DNA of 64,000 bases from Chrysomallon squamiferum (lineage: Eukaryota; Mollusca; Gastropoda; Neomphalida; Peltospiridae): assembly GCA_012295275.1 (NCBI GenBank), contig CM022670.1, positions 10,622,083-10,686,082 on the forward strand. The letters are read 5' to 3'. Shown one piece after another: positions 1 to 12,304 of the stretch. Numbering within the stretch: position 1 is the stretch's first letter; every line of letters starts with the position of its first letter. Both the position numbers and the translations under genes were made by a program. The notes beneath the pieces are model-generated. The model had not been told where the DNA came from. It did no database searches and saw only the letters and a list, made by a program, of their open reading frames with translations.

Positions 1-33
<33 letters not shown>

Positions 34-448
34 TTAGGGGATTGTTTATTTTTTAATTTACTTCTTGTTTGATTTTATTTATTTGTTTGTTTATTTATTT
101 ATTATTAGCTGCAATGCAGTAATAATAAAAATATAATTTTATAATAATAATAATGGAAAATAACTATAATTCTTTGCGCAAAACTTTTTAATTTCCTAAG
201 AGGTGTTTCAGTTTGAGAATATCCGTATTTCCCGAAAATATTACTTAGTAATTTTAACCTCTGAACGTAGGTCCTTTGGAGGAATATTATCAAAGAAGAA
301 TAACATTAACCGAATGCATTCAGAAAGCTTTAAAATGATTGGTGTTGATTAACAAAAAGAACCAATCGAATTTAGTTTTATATAAATTCTTAGGATAGTT
401 TATTTCGTCAAGTTCCGGATGTTGATATGTTGTTAAAACGAAAGTGTG
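1..448. other. 5' flank of NDUFAF2 with (ATT)n repeat
   Basis: The window opens inside a perfect (ATT)n microsatellite, about 1-33, followed by T-rich low-complexity DNA. No convincing coding sequence is present; the short minus-strand reading frame at 105-293 is low-complexity. The last 100 or so bases must contain the promoter and 5' UTR of the downstream gene, but no clear TATA box was picked out. Confidence 0.6.
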
Positions 449-3400
449 ATGTCGTACAAAAGCAGCATCCTTGGAAGAATTTTTCATAATTTTCGCATTT
501 CACTTCAGGCTCCGAAGCAGCCAGTTAAATTAGTAGGAAGTGATCATCTTGGAAATAAATACTTTGAAAAAGACACGGGTATTAATTAACATAATGACAA
601 AAGAACTTTTTTTTTTTTTTTTTTTTTTTCTCTTTAAATGAGTTTAAATTTTAATCGTTTAGAAGTTTCAACGATATTTTAATGTTTTTGTTTAAGATTT
701 AATTTTAGTAGATCATGGATAATCATTAGTTAGGGGTATTATATCCGCCCTTACCCCCCTAAAAACTTTTTTTTTTTTTTTTTATAAAATTTTAAAAAAA
801 AATTTAATTATTTTTTTATACACACTAAATGGTAAGTGGTTACAAATAGAAGCAAACAGTTCTTCAACATTTCAAGCGGTAATACGTACGATGTTATGAT
901 GTCGGCCTTTCTAGGGGAGGTGTGGGAGGAAATCTTTATTTGTTATGTATAATCAGTCACTCATAATTTTTCAATATTAATTTGTAATAACGTATTAATG
1001 AACATAATTTATATATAATTTATAGATGTTATTTGTATTAATACTCAAATGCTGTTCATTAATATCATTATTGTCACTGTTTGAAACTGTATTTAAGATT
1101 TGAAGTGTATTGTAATTTTGCTTTAGTTCCAGGAACAGGACTTCGACGTACCAGATGGGTTGAACCACTTGATCCAGATCAGTCCAGAGTCCCAGAACTT
1201 CCCACTGAGTGGACAGGTGAGTAAGAAAATATTTTCCCACCATAAAGCCATTTTAAAAAGTAAAATTATTTTTAGACTTCTTTTCCTTTGTCTTGTTTAT
1301 GGTTGTATACCAAAAAGGCAGTTAACTGAAATGTAACAAGTACTGGACTAAATATTTAAAAGTCACAAATATTTATTATTATTATTATTATTATTATTTT
1401 TTTTAACAATTTTTTTAATAATCTTTTTTATATTTTTATTATTTTTATTAACAAAAATTAAAATTAATTAATATTTCATGATGTATTTCTGTTATTTGTG
1501 TCCAAAGATATATATTAGGTAATCAAAGATGATGTATTTTTAATCTTTTATTATCTCTGAAAAAAATTACATTCAAGATTTTGCACATAATTATGGTATT
1601 TATGCAACTAGCATAATTATTATAATGATAATTTTTTATTTATGAAATACATCTATTATTTATTTGACTGGAAGTAGGCTGTAAAATATTTAAAAATTTG
1701 TTTATCATTTTCATTTACTTTATTAATCTTCAAGACAAAAAATTTACATATTTTAAAACTTTTTTGTTTGATTATATTTATTTAAATCATAATCTGATTT
1801 GTTGAAAATAAAACTCAGTTTCTTTTTGCAGCTTGGTTAAATAGAAGACGAAACCAACCACCTACTCAAGAGGTGAGCTCAAAATAAACATTAAAACAGA
1901 AAATATCTTCTTTTTCTAAAGATGGATGTTCAGCTTAAAATAAATCATATTTTCCATAATTTTTGGTTTAATATAAAAAATAACATGGTTCTGCCATAAA
2001 AATATAATTGTATTTCACTTTAAATTAATGTGAATCAGTTGATGAGTGAACTATTTATTAAAAACAATAACAGTTGATAAATTATATATTTTCATTAATC
2101 AAAAATAGTAATAAAATTTTAAAATGTTCAATCTTAAACATTATAATTAATGGAAGAGTAACTGATGTGTCAAACTGAAAGAATATTTATTTATATGCTA
2201 ATTATCCAACAACATTTTTAAACATTCACTATTACAAAGTTAAGCATTCTGAAAAAGATTTTTAGTTTATTTATTTTTAAATTGTAGGTATTGTAATGAA
2301 AACTGTAGTTGTTGGATCACTTATTATGAATATTTTACCTGATTGATAATTAAGCTACATTTTAAAAACAGTTACTGTTTATAAGTTAGGCATACTGGTA
2401 TTAAAGACCTTTTCTGGAAATTGTAGATAATAAAGAAAACAGTATCCATTATTAAATCATATTCAATTAATACATATCTACCAGTACCTAAACTACATAT
2501 TAAAATTAATGGCTTTTTCTAAATAAAGTATTTTAAAAATCATTATTTATTTCTTATCTTTTTAAACATTAAGAAAATCTTTTTTTTTTTTTTTTTCATC
2601 TTTTTTTAATTACTTTTTTTTAATTTTATTTTTCAATCTTTTAATTTTCATTTAATTTTTTTTTCTTTTATTTATTTATTATTACCATTATTTTTTTGCT
2701 ATAGGAAATTGACAGAAACTATGCCATCATGATGCGGACAATTCAGAGAGCAAAACAGCTGGAGGAGAAGGCAAAACTGGTAAAATTATTTAGTTATTCT
2801 TAGAAATGTAATGTTTATTTATTATGCTTATTAAATAAATTGCGAAATAATTTGTTACGTTTTCATTAATTTTAGCAAAACTCAGAAACCCTGAGAAAGT
2901 CTGTTGTACAATTTATTTTTCATGTTAATTTATAAATTTAATATTTACAACAGCACCTGATATTCATGTTAATATATCAACTGCTGTAAACATTATCCTG
3001 TCTGCAAATATGAGTTTCCATATGATTATACGTTTTTTTTCTTCTTTTTGTTTTACAAAATTGTATTAAACCTACTAATATGTGAAACCTGTAGATATAT
3101 TTTATGTGGATATTATATATTCGGTTATCACCAACAAAGATTGAATCGATTTTTAATTAGGAAAAATAATTATCTTATCTGTTATTTAAAATCAGTTTCT
3201 GGGTGGGTTTCTTTTATTATCATTGATAGTTTGAGCAAATATTCTTAACAGATTTTGTACAATTACAAGTTAAATATTTTATTTGTAAGTTTTTTTTACA
3301 CAAACCTTTGTTAATAATAAAACAAAGCTAAAAAACCCACATTATTAACAAAAACTGGTGTTCATAATTAAATTGTATTTTGAAAGCACAGTACATATAT

Positions 3401-4400
3401 TTCGGCTGTTTTGTTACTCTAACGCAGAAAGTCTTTAACAACAATTTGGTGAACTAAGCTGTTGAAATAATTAACTGTTTATGTTTTGCTTATAAAGGAG
3501 AGTGCCAAAAGTGATCTCCCTTCTTCAGAAATCACTGAAACAGTGGAACCTGAGTCAGGCAAAGGTAAGGACATTTTCATTTTTAAAGCTGGCACCAGAC
3601 CTTTGTGTTCCTTAGGCAAAGCCAACTACTTGTATATTTCCAAAATGTTTTGTAGAAAAAAAAAAAAAAAAAAAATTTAAACACTAAATATATTTTAAAC
3701 TTAGACAACAAGTACCACAAATTGCCAAGAACACCAGCATTAAGAGCATAGTATCCATTAATATACCAGTAGCCATGTTACCAGACACTTTGGGGCAAAT
3801 AGATTTTCATTTAAGACATATGGCACTACATATGGTTTACCATGCAAAAAAAAGAAAGTTGTTCATTTATGAGTGTGTGAATGAAAATTATAGTTACAAT
3901 TTTTTTTTTTTTAAATCAGTTTTTGGTTTGATCAAGAAATTTTAGATAGACAAAATTCAAATTTTAAATAATCAAACTGATCCTTAAACATCAGTAATAC
4001 ATCCCTCTGATGTCTGCTTCCGAGGAAGCTGTATATTTGTCATAATGGTAGCTTAATAAATCATATTTATTGATAATTTCATGTGTTGTTGCTAGTAGTA
4101 CATAGCTGGAGAAAGTTAAGTTGGAGTAGCAAAAAATGTATGGTTCCTGTCTTAGATTTCTTCATTACAGAACCAGAATTGATATCCGTAACTTTGAAAA
4201 TGAAATATATTGATACAGCATTATCCCTCTTTTTTCTTTTTTTTTTTTAATGTTATGTATTATAATTTTGTTATTTATTTATTTATTTATATTAAATAAA
4301 CCATAGCTGTTAACCAAACTCTTTGCTCTTGTTTTCAGTACCATTTCCTTCATATGAAGAGTATGAGGCTGTACCAGGAGTACCTAAGAAGAAGACATGA
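449..4400 (+). CDS. NDUFAF2: NADH:ubiquinone oxidoreductase complex assembly factor 2 (mimitin, B17.2L-like), six exons
   Basis: Coding exons are 449-578, 1133-1216, 1832-1872, 2705-2779, 3498-3564 and 4339-4400. All have GT-AG borders and compatible phases, giving 152 residues (human protein about 169). The N-terminal part carries the NDUFA12/B17.2L family signature: 'VGSDHLGNKYFE' around residues 29-40, matching the family's VGxDxxGNKYYE, and 'LPTEWTAWLNRRRNQPPT' around residues 65-82, matching the PTEWxxWxRxTRxxPPT block. The C-terminal third is acidic then Lys-rich, poorly conserved and slightly shorter than in vertebrates. Members of this family are mitochondrial assembly factors for respiratory complex I. 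NDUFA12, the structural paralogue, is the main alternative, but the long spacer and divergent tail fit NDUFAF2 better. The ATG at 449 gives a short basic N-terminus; no earlier in-frame ATG is needed. Confidence 0.88.
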
Positions 4401-4507
4401 TGTTAAAAAAACTTAGCTGATATATTACATTTTATATTGTTATTATTTGAGTGAATGTGTTCATGGCTTGGTTGGCCACCATAATTATTACCATGTGTGT
4501 ACTGTTT

Positions 4508-4513
4508 AATAAA
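4508..4513 (+). promoter_or_regulatory. Polyadenylation signal AATAAA of NDUFAF2
   Basis: A canonical AATAAA lies 108 bases after the NDUFAF2 stop codon and is followed by a GT-rich stretch typical of a cleavage site. Confidence 0.7.
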
Positions 4514-5074
4514 GTGATTTCAATGTAGCTTCTGTGTCCGATTTCCTTCACACATAATTATGTACATATATAGATGTGAATGGATAAATAAATACATCTG
4601 CTGCAGTAGGAAATCCAGGCAGGGGGTGTCAGGGCCATGATACCACCCCCTCCTTAATATCTGAATGGACATTATAGACCTCCCTGTGTGCTATAAGCAT
4701 TAAAATAATAGACGATTTGATGTACAGTTAATTAATTATGAAATATTTATAAGAACTGTTGAAAGTTATTCATAAAGTTATTTGTACTACTAGTTTAGAC
4801 GTAAAATCCCAGTCATTTTGTACCTAATTAGTTGTATTCACTGTATTGTGTAGAGATTTATTCATGACTATAAAATTATCTAATATTAAATATTGCAGCA
4901 TAAAATTGACTTTTAGTTAATTATTTTCTTGTTATCGGTTTTAAATAATTTCTATTTTAGTTCAAAAATAGTGTAGTAAACAAAAATGTAAAAACAGGAA
5001 ACTCGTTGTAATTTCAAATCGCTAATACTGCCTGCATTAAAACCGTGTTCAGACAGTCGCAGTCCCAGAACAAA
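4514..5074. other. Intergenic spacer with a G5/C5 hairpin and possible promoter
   Basis: No gene seen. At about 4620-4650 the stretches GGGGGTGT and ATACCACCCCC can pair into a short hairpin. TATAAAAT at 4869-4876 could serve the intronless gene starting at 5075, about 200 bases downstream; that link is inference. Confidence 0.4.
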
Positions 5075-5407
5075 ATGTCTGAACCCGAAGTCGGTCGTTT
5101 AGTTCATCGTAATTTACAGTTTTACGACAGTTCGTGCTGCCGAAGTATGCGAAGGACCAAAAGCACAACCGGTATGTGCAGAAGTGACAAAAGGTACGAC
5201 GACATGCGACAGTCGATTCTTGCTCAGTGTCAGAACAAAAACGAAGACTATTTCTTGTCCCAGAGTAACGAAGAATTATCCTCAAACAACATAACAGTGA
5301 GGTGGACAGACGAGATGGAGGGAGTCGATCTGGTGAACGTACGTTACATAGAAAGAAGACGTATCGACAAAAAATGGAAATCTTTGATACAGTTATTTTG
5401 GTTGTAA
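5075..5407 (+). CDS. Unrecognised intronless gene A: 110-residue protein with a PP1-docking-like C-terminal module
   Basis: A single open frame starting at the ATG in context CAAAATG (5075), with base composition clearly less AT-rich than its flanks. I do not recognise a family over the full length. The N-terminal half is basic and Cys/Ser-rich (Cys pair near residues 21-22). The C-terminal third holds 'TVRWTDEMEGVDLVNVRYI' (about 5294-5350). This resembles the RVxF motif plus following hydrophobic positions in PP1 regulatory subunits such as PPP1R3 (consensus V-x-F/W-A-D, then L-x-x-V). The usual basic residue before V is replaced by Thr, and no CBM21 domain follows. Gene C (9712-10311) shares the same module and an upstream 'RQS...EYF/EDYF' block, which suggests paralogy. 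AATAAA lies at 5626-5631. A 14-A run about 110 bases past the stop leaves open a retroposed origin. Confidence 0.55.
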   Translation: MSEPEVGRLVHRNLQFYDSSCCRSMRRTKSTTGMCRSDKRYDDMRQSILAQCQNKNEDYFLSQSNEELSSNNITVRWTDEMEGVDLVNVRYIERRRIDKKWKSLIQLFWL

Positions 5408-7280
5408 ATATAAATGCAGTCCAATACCAATGGTGTAAACGGCAACATAAATCGCCCTCATAATGACTAAACCTGTGAAGTTCAACTAGACATTCAACAA
5501 GAATAGAATTGTAGAAAAAAAAAAAAAAATACACGAACGGTTTTAGGATTTAAGAAAGGGTTTGGCTGTGGTCATTCAACTTTCGAGTTTTATTGACTTT
5601 CATTACAAATATTTATATGAGAATTAATAAATAAAAATTTGCAACAACTTTGTAGTAAGTCAATTTTATACATAATGCTACAATATTTAATATTTTTAAA
5701 TAATTTTTATAGTTAGAACATAAAACATAAAAAAACAACAACAACATCTGATGAAAAAGAAAACGTTGAGCGACTTCTATGGACCAAATTTTTCTGAGTA
5801 TTTAGTTTATTTATTTAATATGCTTTATTTGAATTTCATGATGTAATCACCAGCTGCATGGGCGGATGTTTCTATTTTTGATTAATGTTTATTCATCGAA
5901 TGTTGCGGATAACTTTTATTTAAATATGTACGCCAGTGTTTTCACTTACAAAATGTAACAACCCTAACAAGGCGAATAATAAATGACTGTCATTTTCACT
6001 TTTACCATGACTTTATTATGTATATATAATTAACGTTCTTTAAATGCACATCGTGATTTTATACTATATCGTTATGTAATAAATAAACTATTTTTCAGAA
6101 AAATGGTGTATGTACGTTTATTATACGTTGAAGATATATATATATAAAAACTTTTTATTCCAAGACAATTTGTCAATTTCTAACTTATCGGATTAATATT
6201 CATAACCATAAATTATCTATTTCATTAGACATAGAATTACTGAGATTAATATGCAACATGATTATATATACAGGATCAGTTTAAAGATTAATTTAAGATT
6301 ATATTATTCTTTTCATTTATACTTATTAAATAAACTGTAAAAGTTTTTAAATCCGAAGATTACCGAATAATGAACTTCTCTTTCATTACAATGTTTATAA
6401 AAATTACATTTTCAATGTTTGGGTAAAAGTAAAATTTATATGTTGACTTACGATTTTTGTGAATAAATCATGCATTTATTTACATTATAGCTGTATTAAC
6501 AAAACGAAATTTTAAATGTTTTGACATGGGTTCGATTGTCTGTCTAAATTTCCCATCCCTGAATCATTTTCGTGACCAACATCATTAAATGATAAGATAT
6601 TTATCAGAGCAACTGACATCCAAAAGATCTCACCCGGCGTTGGCACTTCTAGGATGGTACCAACACTAGTATATTTAGAAATGGTTAGAAACATCAGACA
6701 TGAATAAATTATTCGATGGCAATTAATTACCGGCAAGCGCCAGGCGCAGATAAGCCAAAACCTCATTAGGAATTGATAGATCTTTGTATAAATGCATCCT
6801 TTGGGAAGCTGCGGTAGGCGCAGTAGCTTTCTGACTCGAAAATTGTCAAATTTGTCAGAAACTGTTGTTGTTTACGTTGGAAGTGTTGACGTATATATTT
6901 ATACACTCGAAACTGTTTATTTCACTGATGTTTGTGTCTGTTTACTTCCTCGTCTTTCGTTTGAGGGATCTTTCTGCAAAAGCAAGAAGTTTTTTTTTTT
7001 TTCTTGGCTTCACTGCAGTCAAGAGAGAAAGATTAATAACAAAATGTGGATAGAATAATTTGATCGTTCATCAAATGTCGTGATACCATTTAGAAATAAA
7101 GGAACAGCCAGTGAAATAATTTAAAAAATATCTTTACGTTTTACTGAATGTCGAAAGATTTATCTTCACACATATCTTCTTCTGTTCGATCTGGATTATA
7201 ATCAGAGCCGCCGCTTTAAAAACTACGGATATTACAGAGATTCGATTTACCATCTTCCTTTCAAAAAAAAACTCTAAACA
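5408..7280. other. Intergenic/untranslated stretch between orphan genes A and B
   Basis: Holds AATAAATAAA from 5626, a short (TA)n at about 6134, and a less AT-rich block at about 6520-6900. In that block, TATAAATG at 6787-6794 sits about 490 bases upstream of gene B and could be its TATA box (inference). An open frame from 6792 to 7058 has no recognisable domain and would lie in gene B's 5' UTR. Confidence 0.4.
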
Positions 7281-7556
7281 ATGAATGAACATCGCAGTAG
7301 AAGCTGCATGGCTATAAAAACGCCATGCATTAAACAGAAATCGTCAGCTTCCATTGCTGAGCCGCAACAAGAACTCCGATCGCAGACGTCATGTTCTGAA
7401 AAAATACAGCGAGTTCGCTTCAAAGAAACCAGCTTGAAACGTCCGAGAAAAAAACACATGGTTCCCCTAGCGCCGTGTTCTGACACCTTCAGACAGGTTC
7501 TTCTGGAACTAGGAATAGATATGCATGCAGATACAATGGAAGAAGAAGATGAATAA
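7281..7556 (+). CDS. Unrecognised intronless gene B: 91-residue basic protein with an RVRF motif
   Basis: A single open frame from ATG 7281 to TAA, followed by AATAAA at 7627-7632, only 71 bases past the stop, so it looks like a compact single-exon gene. The protein is Ser/Lys/Arg-rich with four Cys in its first 40 residues. A central 'KIQRVRFKE' (RVRF at 7410-7421) fits the classic PP1-docking consensus [RK]-V-x-F. A basic cluster 'KRPRKKH' follows, and the tail is strongly acidic (EEEDE). No homologue is recognised, and similarity to genes A and C is limited to the motif, so kinship is uncertain. Base composition is clearly richer in G+C than the flanks, supporting real coding sequence. Confidence 0.5.
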   Translation: MNEHRSRSCMAIKTPCIKQKSSASIAEPQQELRSQTSCSEKIQRVRFKETSLKRPRKKHMVPLAPCSDTFRQVLLELGIDMHADTMEEEDE

Positions 7557-9711
7557 TACAAACTTAATGGGAATTCGATTTTTCGAGATACTTTTGCAGT
7601 GGCTTTAGTACTTTCTTTTGTTTGTGAATAAAAAACGCGAAAATTCAGACTTGTATTCATGTTTACGAATAAAGGAATGCTTCTTTGGATTTAGATAGGG
7701 TAAGGATAGAAGGTACTGGATGATGAAATAGAGATTTATTCTTGTTTATAATCATGGCTGGGTTTAGTTAGACATGTTGGTGCTTTAAAATCTGAGATAA
7801 TTCTGGATGTACGTTTTGTATAAATTGACAGAGACTAAGACGATGTTAATTACTGTTCAGGTCGCATCAGTTTGTGCTAGGAAGTGTGAAATAATATAAC
7901 CTGGCAATGACTGAAATTCGCTCTTCTAAGAATGAGGCTGAACTATTTCTGGTTTAACGTACCCATATACATGCAGCAGTATAAGAGACTACAGAAAAAC
8001 TAAAATACAATAAGCCTTGAAATAAAACAAACTCTTTATGGTGACAGAGGAAAAAGACTTGTCCATTACAGGTTTACATAATAAAAATATATTTTAAGTA
8101 TTTATTCACCTGAATTATTGATGTCAAATTATTTTAAAGTTGTATTAAAAATACTTTTTTTTTTTTACTTTTAACAGATATTTTTATTCTTTGAAAATCA
8201 GTTACTACGTTTCTGGTTGGGCGAACCTAAAATATAATTTTTGATAAAATGTGTGTGCGTTAGTGCGTGCAGAGAAACTGTTACTTTACGTAGACATAAT
8301 ATTGCATAATGCACATTATTTAAAATGAATAGTCTAAACGATAACAATAAGTAGTTTTATTACTAGATGAAGATATTACTGTCAGCCTCTTGTATTCGGG
8401 GATTTTACTGTAAAAATATCATTCTGTATTGCGTATTAATGAATCTGTTAAAACATGGTATTCTTTAAAACTTTCGATAGCACATCATTTGACTAACACG
8501 CCATTGGTTACTGGATCAGTCCTCTGCGGTACGTTCTTCGAGCCCTTCGATGTTCAGTGATGAGATTACAAAAGCCAGTAGAAAGTGTTTATAAAAATTA
8601 AAAATTTAGAATCATTCTTATTTGATTATGACTGGAGCATAATAATAAAAATAATAATAATTATTATAATAATAATAATAATAATAATAAAATCATGATT
8701 ATTTCTTATAAATCTGATAAAATAAAATGTTTGCAAGTTTTGTCATATAGAGTGCAATTATAAATGTGATTATCCTCTAGAAAATATTATCATTCTTTTA
8801 TTTTTTTTTTTTTTTGTAATTAGATTTGTTATATATTAATTAACATCACAACAAATATGATTAAATTTAATATACTTTTAAATATTTAAAATAAACGCGC
8901 AATACTATGTTTTGTTGAAGAGGTCGACATACTGTATTTTTATGTTTTAAATATAACTACACGACAACGACGACGACAACAACAATAAAAATAATTTTAA
9001 AATAATTTTATAAAGATTAAATATAAAGAAAATAAACTAATTTTGGTAACAAACAGGACTGTCAGCGAAGAGAATCGATCCACAGAACTACTAAACTTCA
9101 GTCCTACTGTACTGATTATTTTTAATGAGAAAATTTCTAATTACACCTTGTTTAACTCTTTCTTTTCGGGCAGTTTTAATGTCACAGTCCAAAGTTCACG
9201 TTATTGATGTCTTACTTATTTACGACTTCGACGCGTGTCAGGGAAAGAAGGTTTGATCAGCTCAGTACTTCAGTGCCCACGTCTAGTCAGTCATATTTTA
9301 CTACAAAAATAAATAAAAACCTCTCGTACTTCACAAGGTTTGTGTAGCACGTGTTTTACAACTGGTCGACTTACGTTTGGCTAACTGCCATTTAAACAGT
9401 CGTAACGATTCGTGATAATTGGTTTCAAGGAGTCACGGGACTTTCAGATCAAAAGTGTTTGACTGGAAGATTATTCAATAGCGAAACATCTCGGAAAGAA
9501 AGTCGTCGTCGATTCCGAGTTTTGTTTGTGACAGAAAAATAAAACTTAAAAAAAAAAAAAAAAAAAATGGAATTTAGAATTAAAGTTCGAATGGACTAGA
9601 TTTTCAGACATGACGATAGAAAATTCTTTCGTCTGCTTTAGCATTTGAGACTATTGCCTGCTGTATTCAATCAAGAAGAAGAAAAAAAGAAGAAAAAAAA
9701 AACAAAACAAT
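7557..9711. other. Intergenic stretch between orphan genes B and C
   Basis: No further coding sequence supported. Contains AATAAA sites at 7627 and about 7668, an (AAT)n tract at about 8641-8692, T and A runs, and a 20-A run at about 9548-9567. The segment at about 9050-9540 is noticeably less AT-rich and may be promoter plus 5' UTR of gene C (inference). Confidence 0.4.
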
Positions 9712-10311
9712 ATGCCACCAAACTGTGAGGTATGCTCAAACCATGTTTTTTCTGGAAGAGCTCCTAGTTTGATGTGTATTTGTGAAAATGAAAAGAATTT
9801 AAAAGAGAAAGAAAACACCGTTGACATTAATGAAGACAATCGAGAACGATTCAACAGCAAGCCTCTTCCTCTTTTAACCCAGTCATCCAGAGAGTTCAGA
9901 CAAGCACTGAATTTTTTGCATCAAAATTCAGAACCAAACGACGACCAAAACGAAGATTCAGTCGAACAACAGGTATCGCTGTTACCAGACATAAACACAT
10001 TTAACGCACAGAAGCCGATCGGAATCATATCGAATAATGCAACCAGTTACGCTAAAAGCAAAAAGGCGCAAGACTTGGAAATCGACCCTTCTTGGAGACA
10101 GTCGAATGATAAAGAGTATTTTCCGTGCATTTACGCGCACACAAAAAGGAAAGAAGCCAAAAATGTGGCACGACAAAGAAGTTTCCGAGTGCTCAAATCC
10201 GTATGGTGGGCAGACGAAATACCGGAATTGCAGCTAACAACCATCTACATCATCAACTGTCGACCGAATAGAATTTCTTTGCCATCTGTGAAAACATCTA
10301 CTTGGTATTAG
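9712..10311 (+). CDS. Unrecognised intronless gene C: 199-residue protein, likely paralogue of gene A
   Basis: A single 600-base open frame, the longest uninterrupted frame in the window. The N-terminus has four Cys (residues 5, 8, 22, 24: CxxC ... CxC) that could bind a metal, although no known zinc-finger family was recognised. The middle is hydrophilic and rich in Asn, Asp, Glu and Gln, probably disordered. Near the end is a 'WRQSNDKEYF' block, then 'RVLKSVWWADEIPELQLTTI' (about 10186-10245). This lines up with gene A's 'VRWTDEMEGVDLVNV' and with the PP1-binding segment of PPP1R3-type regulators; here the basic residue before V-x-W is present (KSVWW). No carbohydrate-binding domain follows. 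A polyadenylation signal is possible at 10688-10693. Function is not established; a PP1-binding regulator is inference. Confidence 0.55.
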   Translation: MPPNCEVCSNHVFSGRAPSLMCICENEKNLKEKENTVDINEDNRERFNSKPLPLLTQSSREFRQALNFLHQNSEPNDDQNEDSVEQQVSLLPDINTFNAQKPIGIISNNATSYAKSKKAQDLEIDPSWRQSNDKEYFPCIYAHTKRKEAKNVARQRSFRVLKSVWWADEIPELQLTTIYIINCRPNRISLPSVKTSTWY

Positions 10312-10929
10312 ACATTATTTTACTCTTTTTTCAAAGAAAAAAACAAAAAACAAAAACAAAACAAATATCGCTATAATATAATATATTTCCGTGTGCTTAA
10401 GAACTAAACTGGCAACTTTATTTGTCTAATAATTACTTTAGGAAAGAAATTTTTGGATCACAGAACAGTATATAAATGCTTTTGAATTTCAAGTAAACAG
10501 AAATAATGTTCAAAATGTGTCCAGCTATGCATATATGATATATAAAATCTTAACATACAATTTTTACGAAACAAATAGTAGTGCAAAATATAACTACTAG
10601 ATCTAGATTTATGTAAATTTGGTTTTTGGGTTTTGGGTTTTTTTTATTTGTTCATAAGTTAACAGGTACGTCAATGCATTAAAATATAATAAATAAAATT
10701 TTAGCTGTAGTTACTAATATACTTATTAAGAAGTTATTTACTGTACAGAATTGTTTATGTAATTCCTCCATTGTTACGAATTACAAAATTGCAAAACTGC
10801 TACTGTTATTATTACTGCATATCGACTATTGTGAATATATAATAACACTGTATAATTCTGTAACTTTGATGTCAGTTTATGAGAGAAAAAAAAAATGATC
10901 TTCTTTAACCGGCATCCGTTTCTTTTTTT

Positions 10930-11702
<773 letters not shown>

Positions 11703-12216
11703 TATTCCCCCCTTTATAATTTTTATCTGTAACTACAAACATATCTACCTACCTGGAGACCAAAAAATTAAGAAAGTGGCAAATATTGTTTTGTTGTTTC
11801 TTTACAAGTAGAAAAACGAAATCTTAAAAGGCACTTGCTATAACATCATTACTGAAATATTTTCCCCACACAACCGAAACTAGGTATTTTTAACAACTAT
11901 ATTTACTTAGCACAGGAGAAGCAAACAATACTTTTCTTTAGTGTTGAATTGTTTGTCTCTGAAATGTGATGAATGGGTAATTGTTGATTTCTTTCTAGAT
12001 CAGTGTCCTATTGTTGACTTAACAGTATATGTAATCTCTGTCTGTTTTATCACTGCTATTGTCGTTTATTTATTACCAGTCATCAAACTACAACACGAGA
12101 ATACTTAAGCTTGATATTTTGCCAACAAGGGCAAATTGTCACAAATTGTGCATGGACAACAGAATTCAATTCACGAAGGAGAGATTATTCAAAATAATAA
12201 TAATAATAATAATAAT

Positions 12217-12222
12217 TTAATT

Positions 12223-12287
<65 letters not shown>

Positions 12288-12304
12288 TTATTTATATATA
12301 TATG
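12217..12304. repeat. (TA)n microsatellite with TTTA interruptions
   Basis: About 90 bases of alternating TA broken by ATTTA units, preceded by a short (AAT)n run from about 12195. The open frame across it is low-complexity and not coding. Confidence 0.9.

Noticed and set aside
5049-5534. 161-residue open frame on the minus strand
   Set aside because: It is the complement of gene A, begins in the poly-A/T run and has no recognisable domain. The plus strand has a better start context, a following AATAAA and similarity to gene C.
6525-6545. GGGTTCGATTG, resembling a tRNA B box
   Set aside because: The B box is incomplete and no A box, acceptor stem or cloverleaf could be placed around it.
7274-7660. 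128-residue minus-strand frame over gene B
   Set aside because: Antisense shadow of gene B, Ser-rich because it reads the complement of Glu/Asp and Arg codons; no family features.
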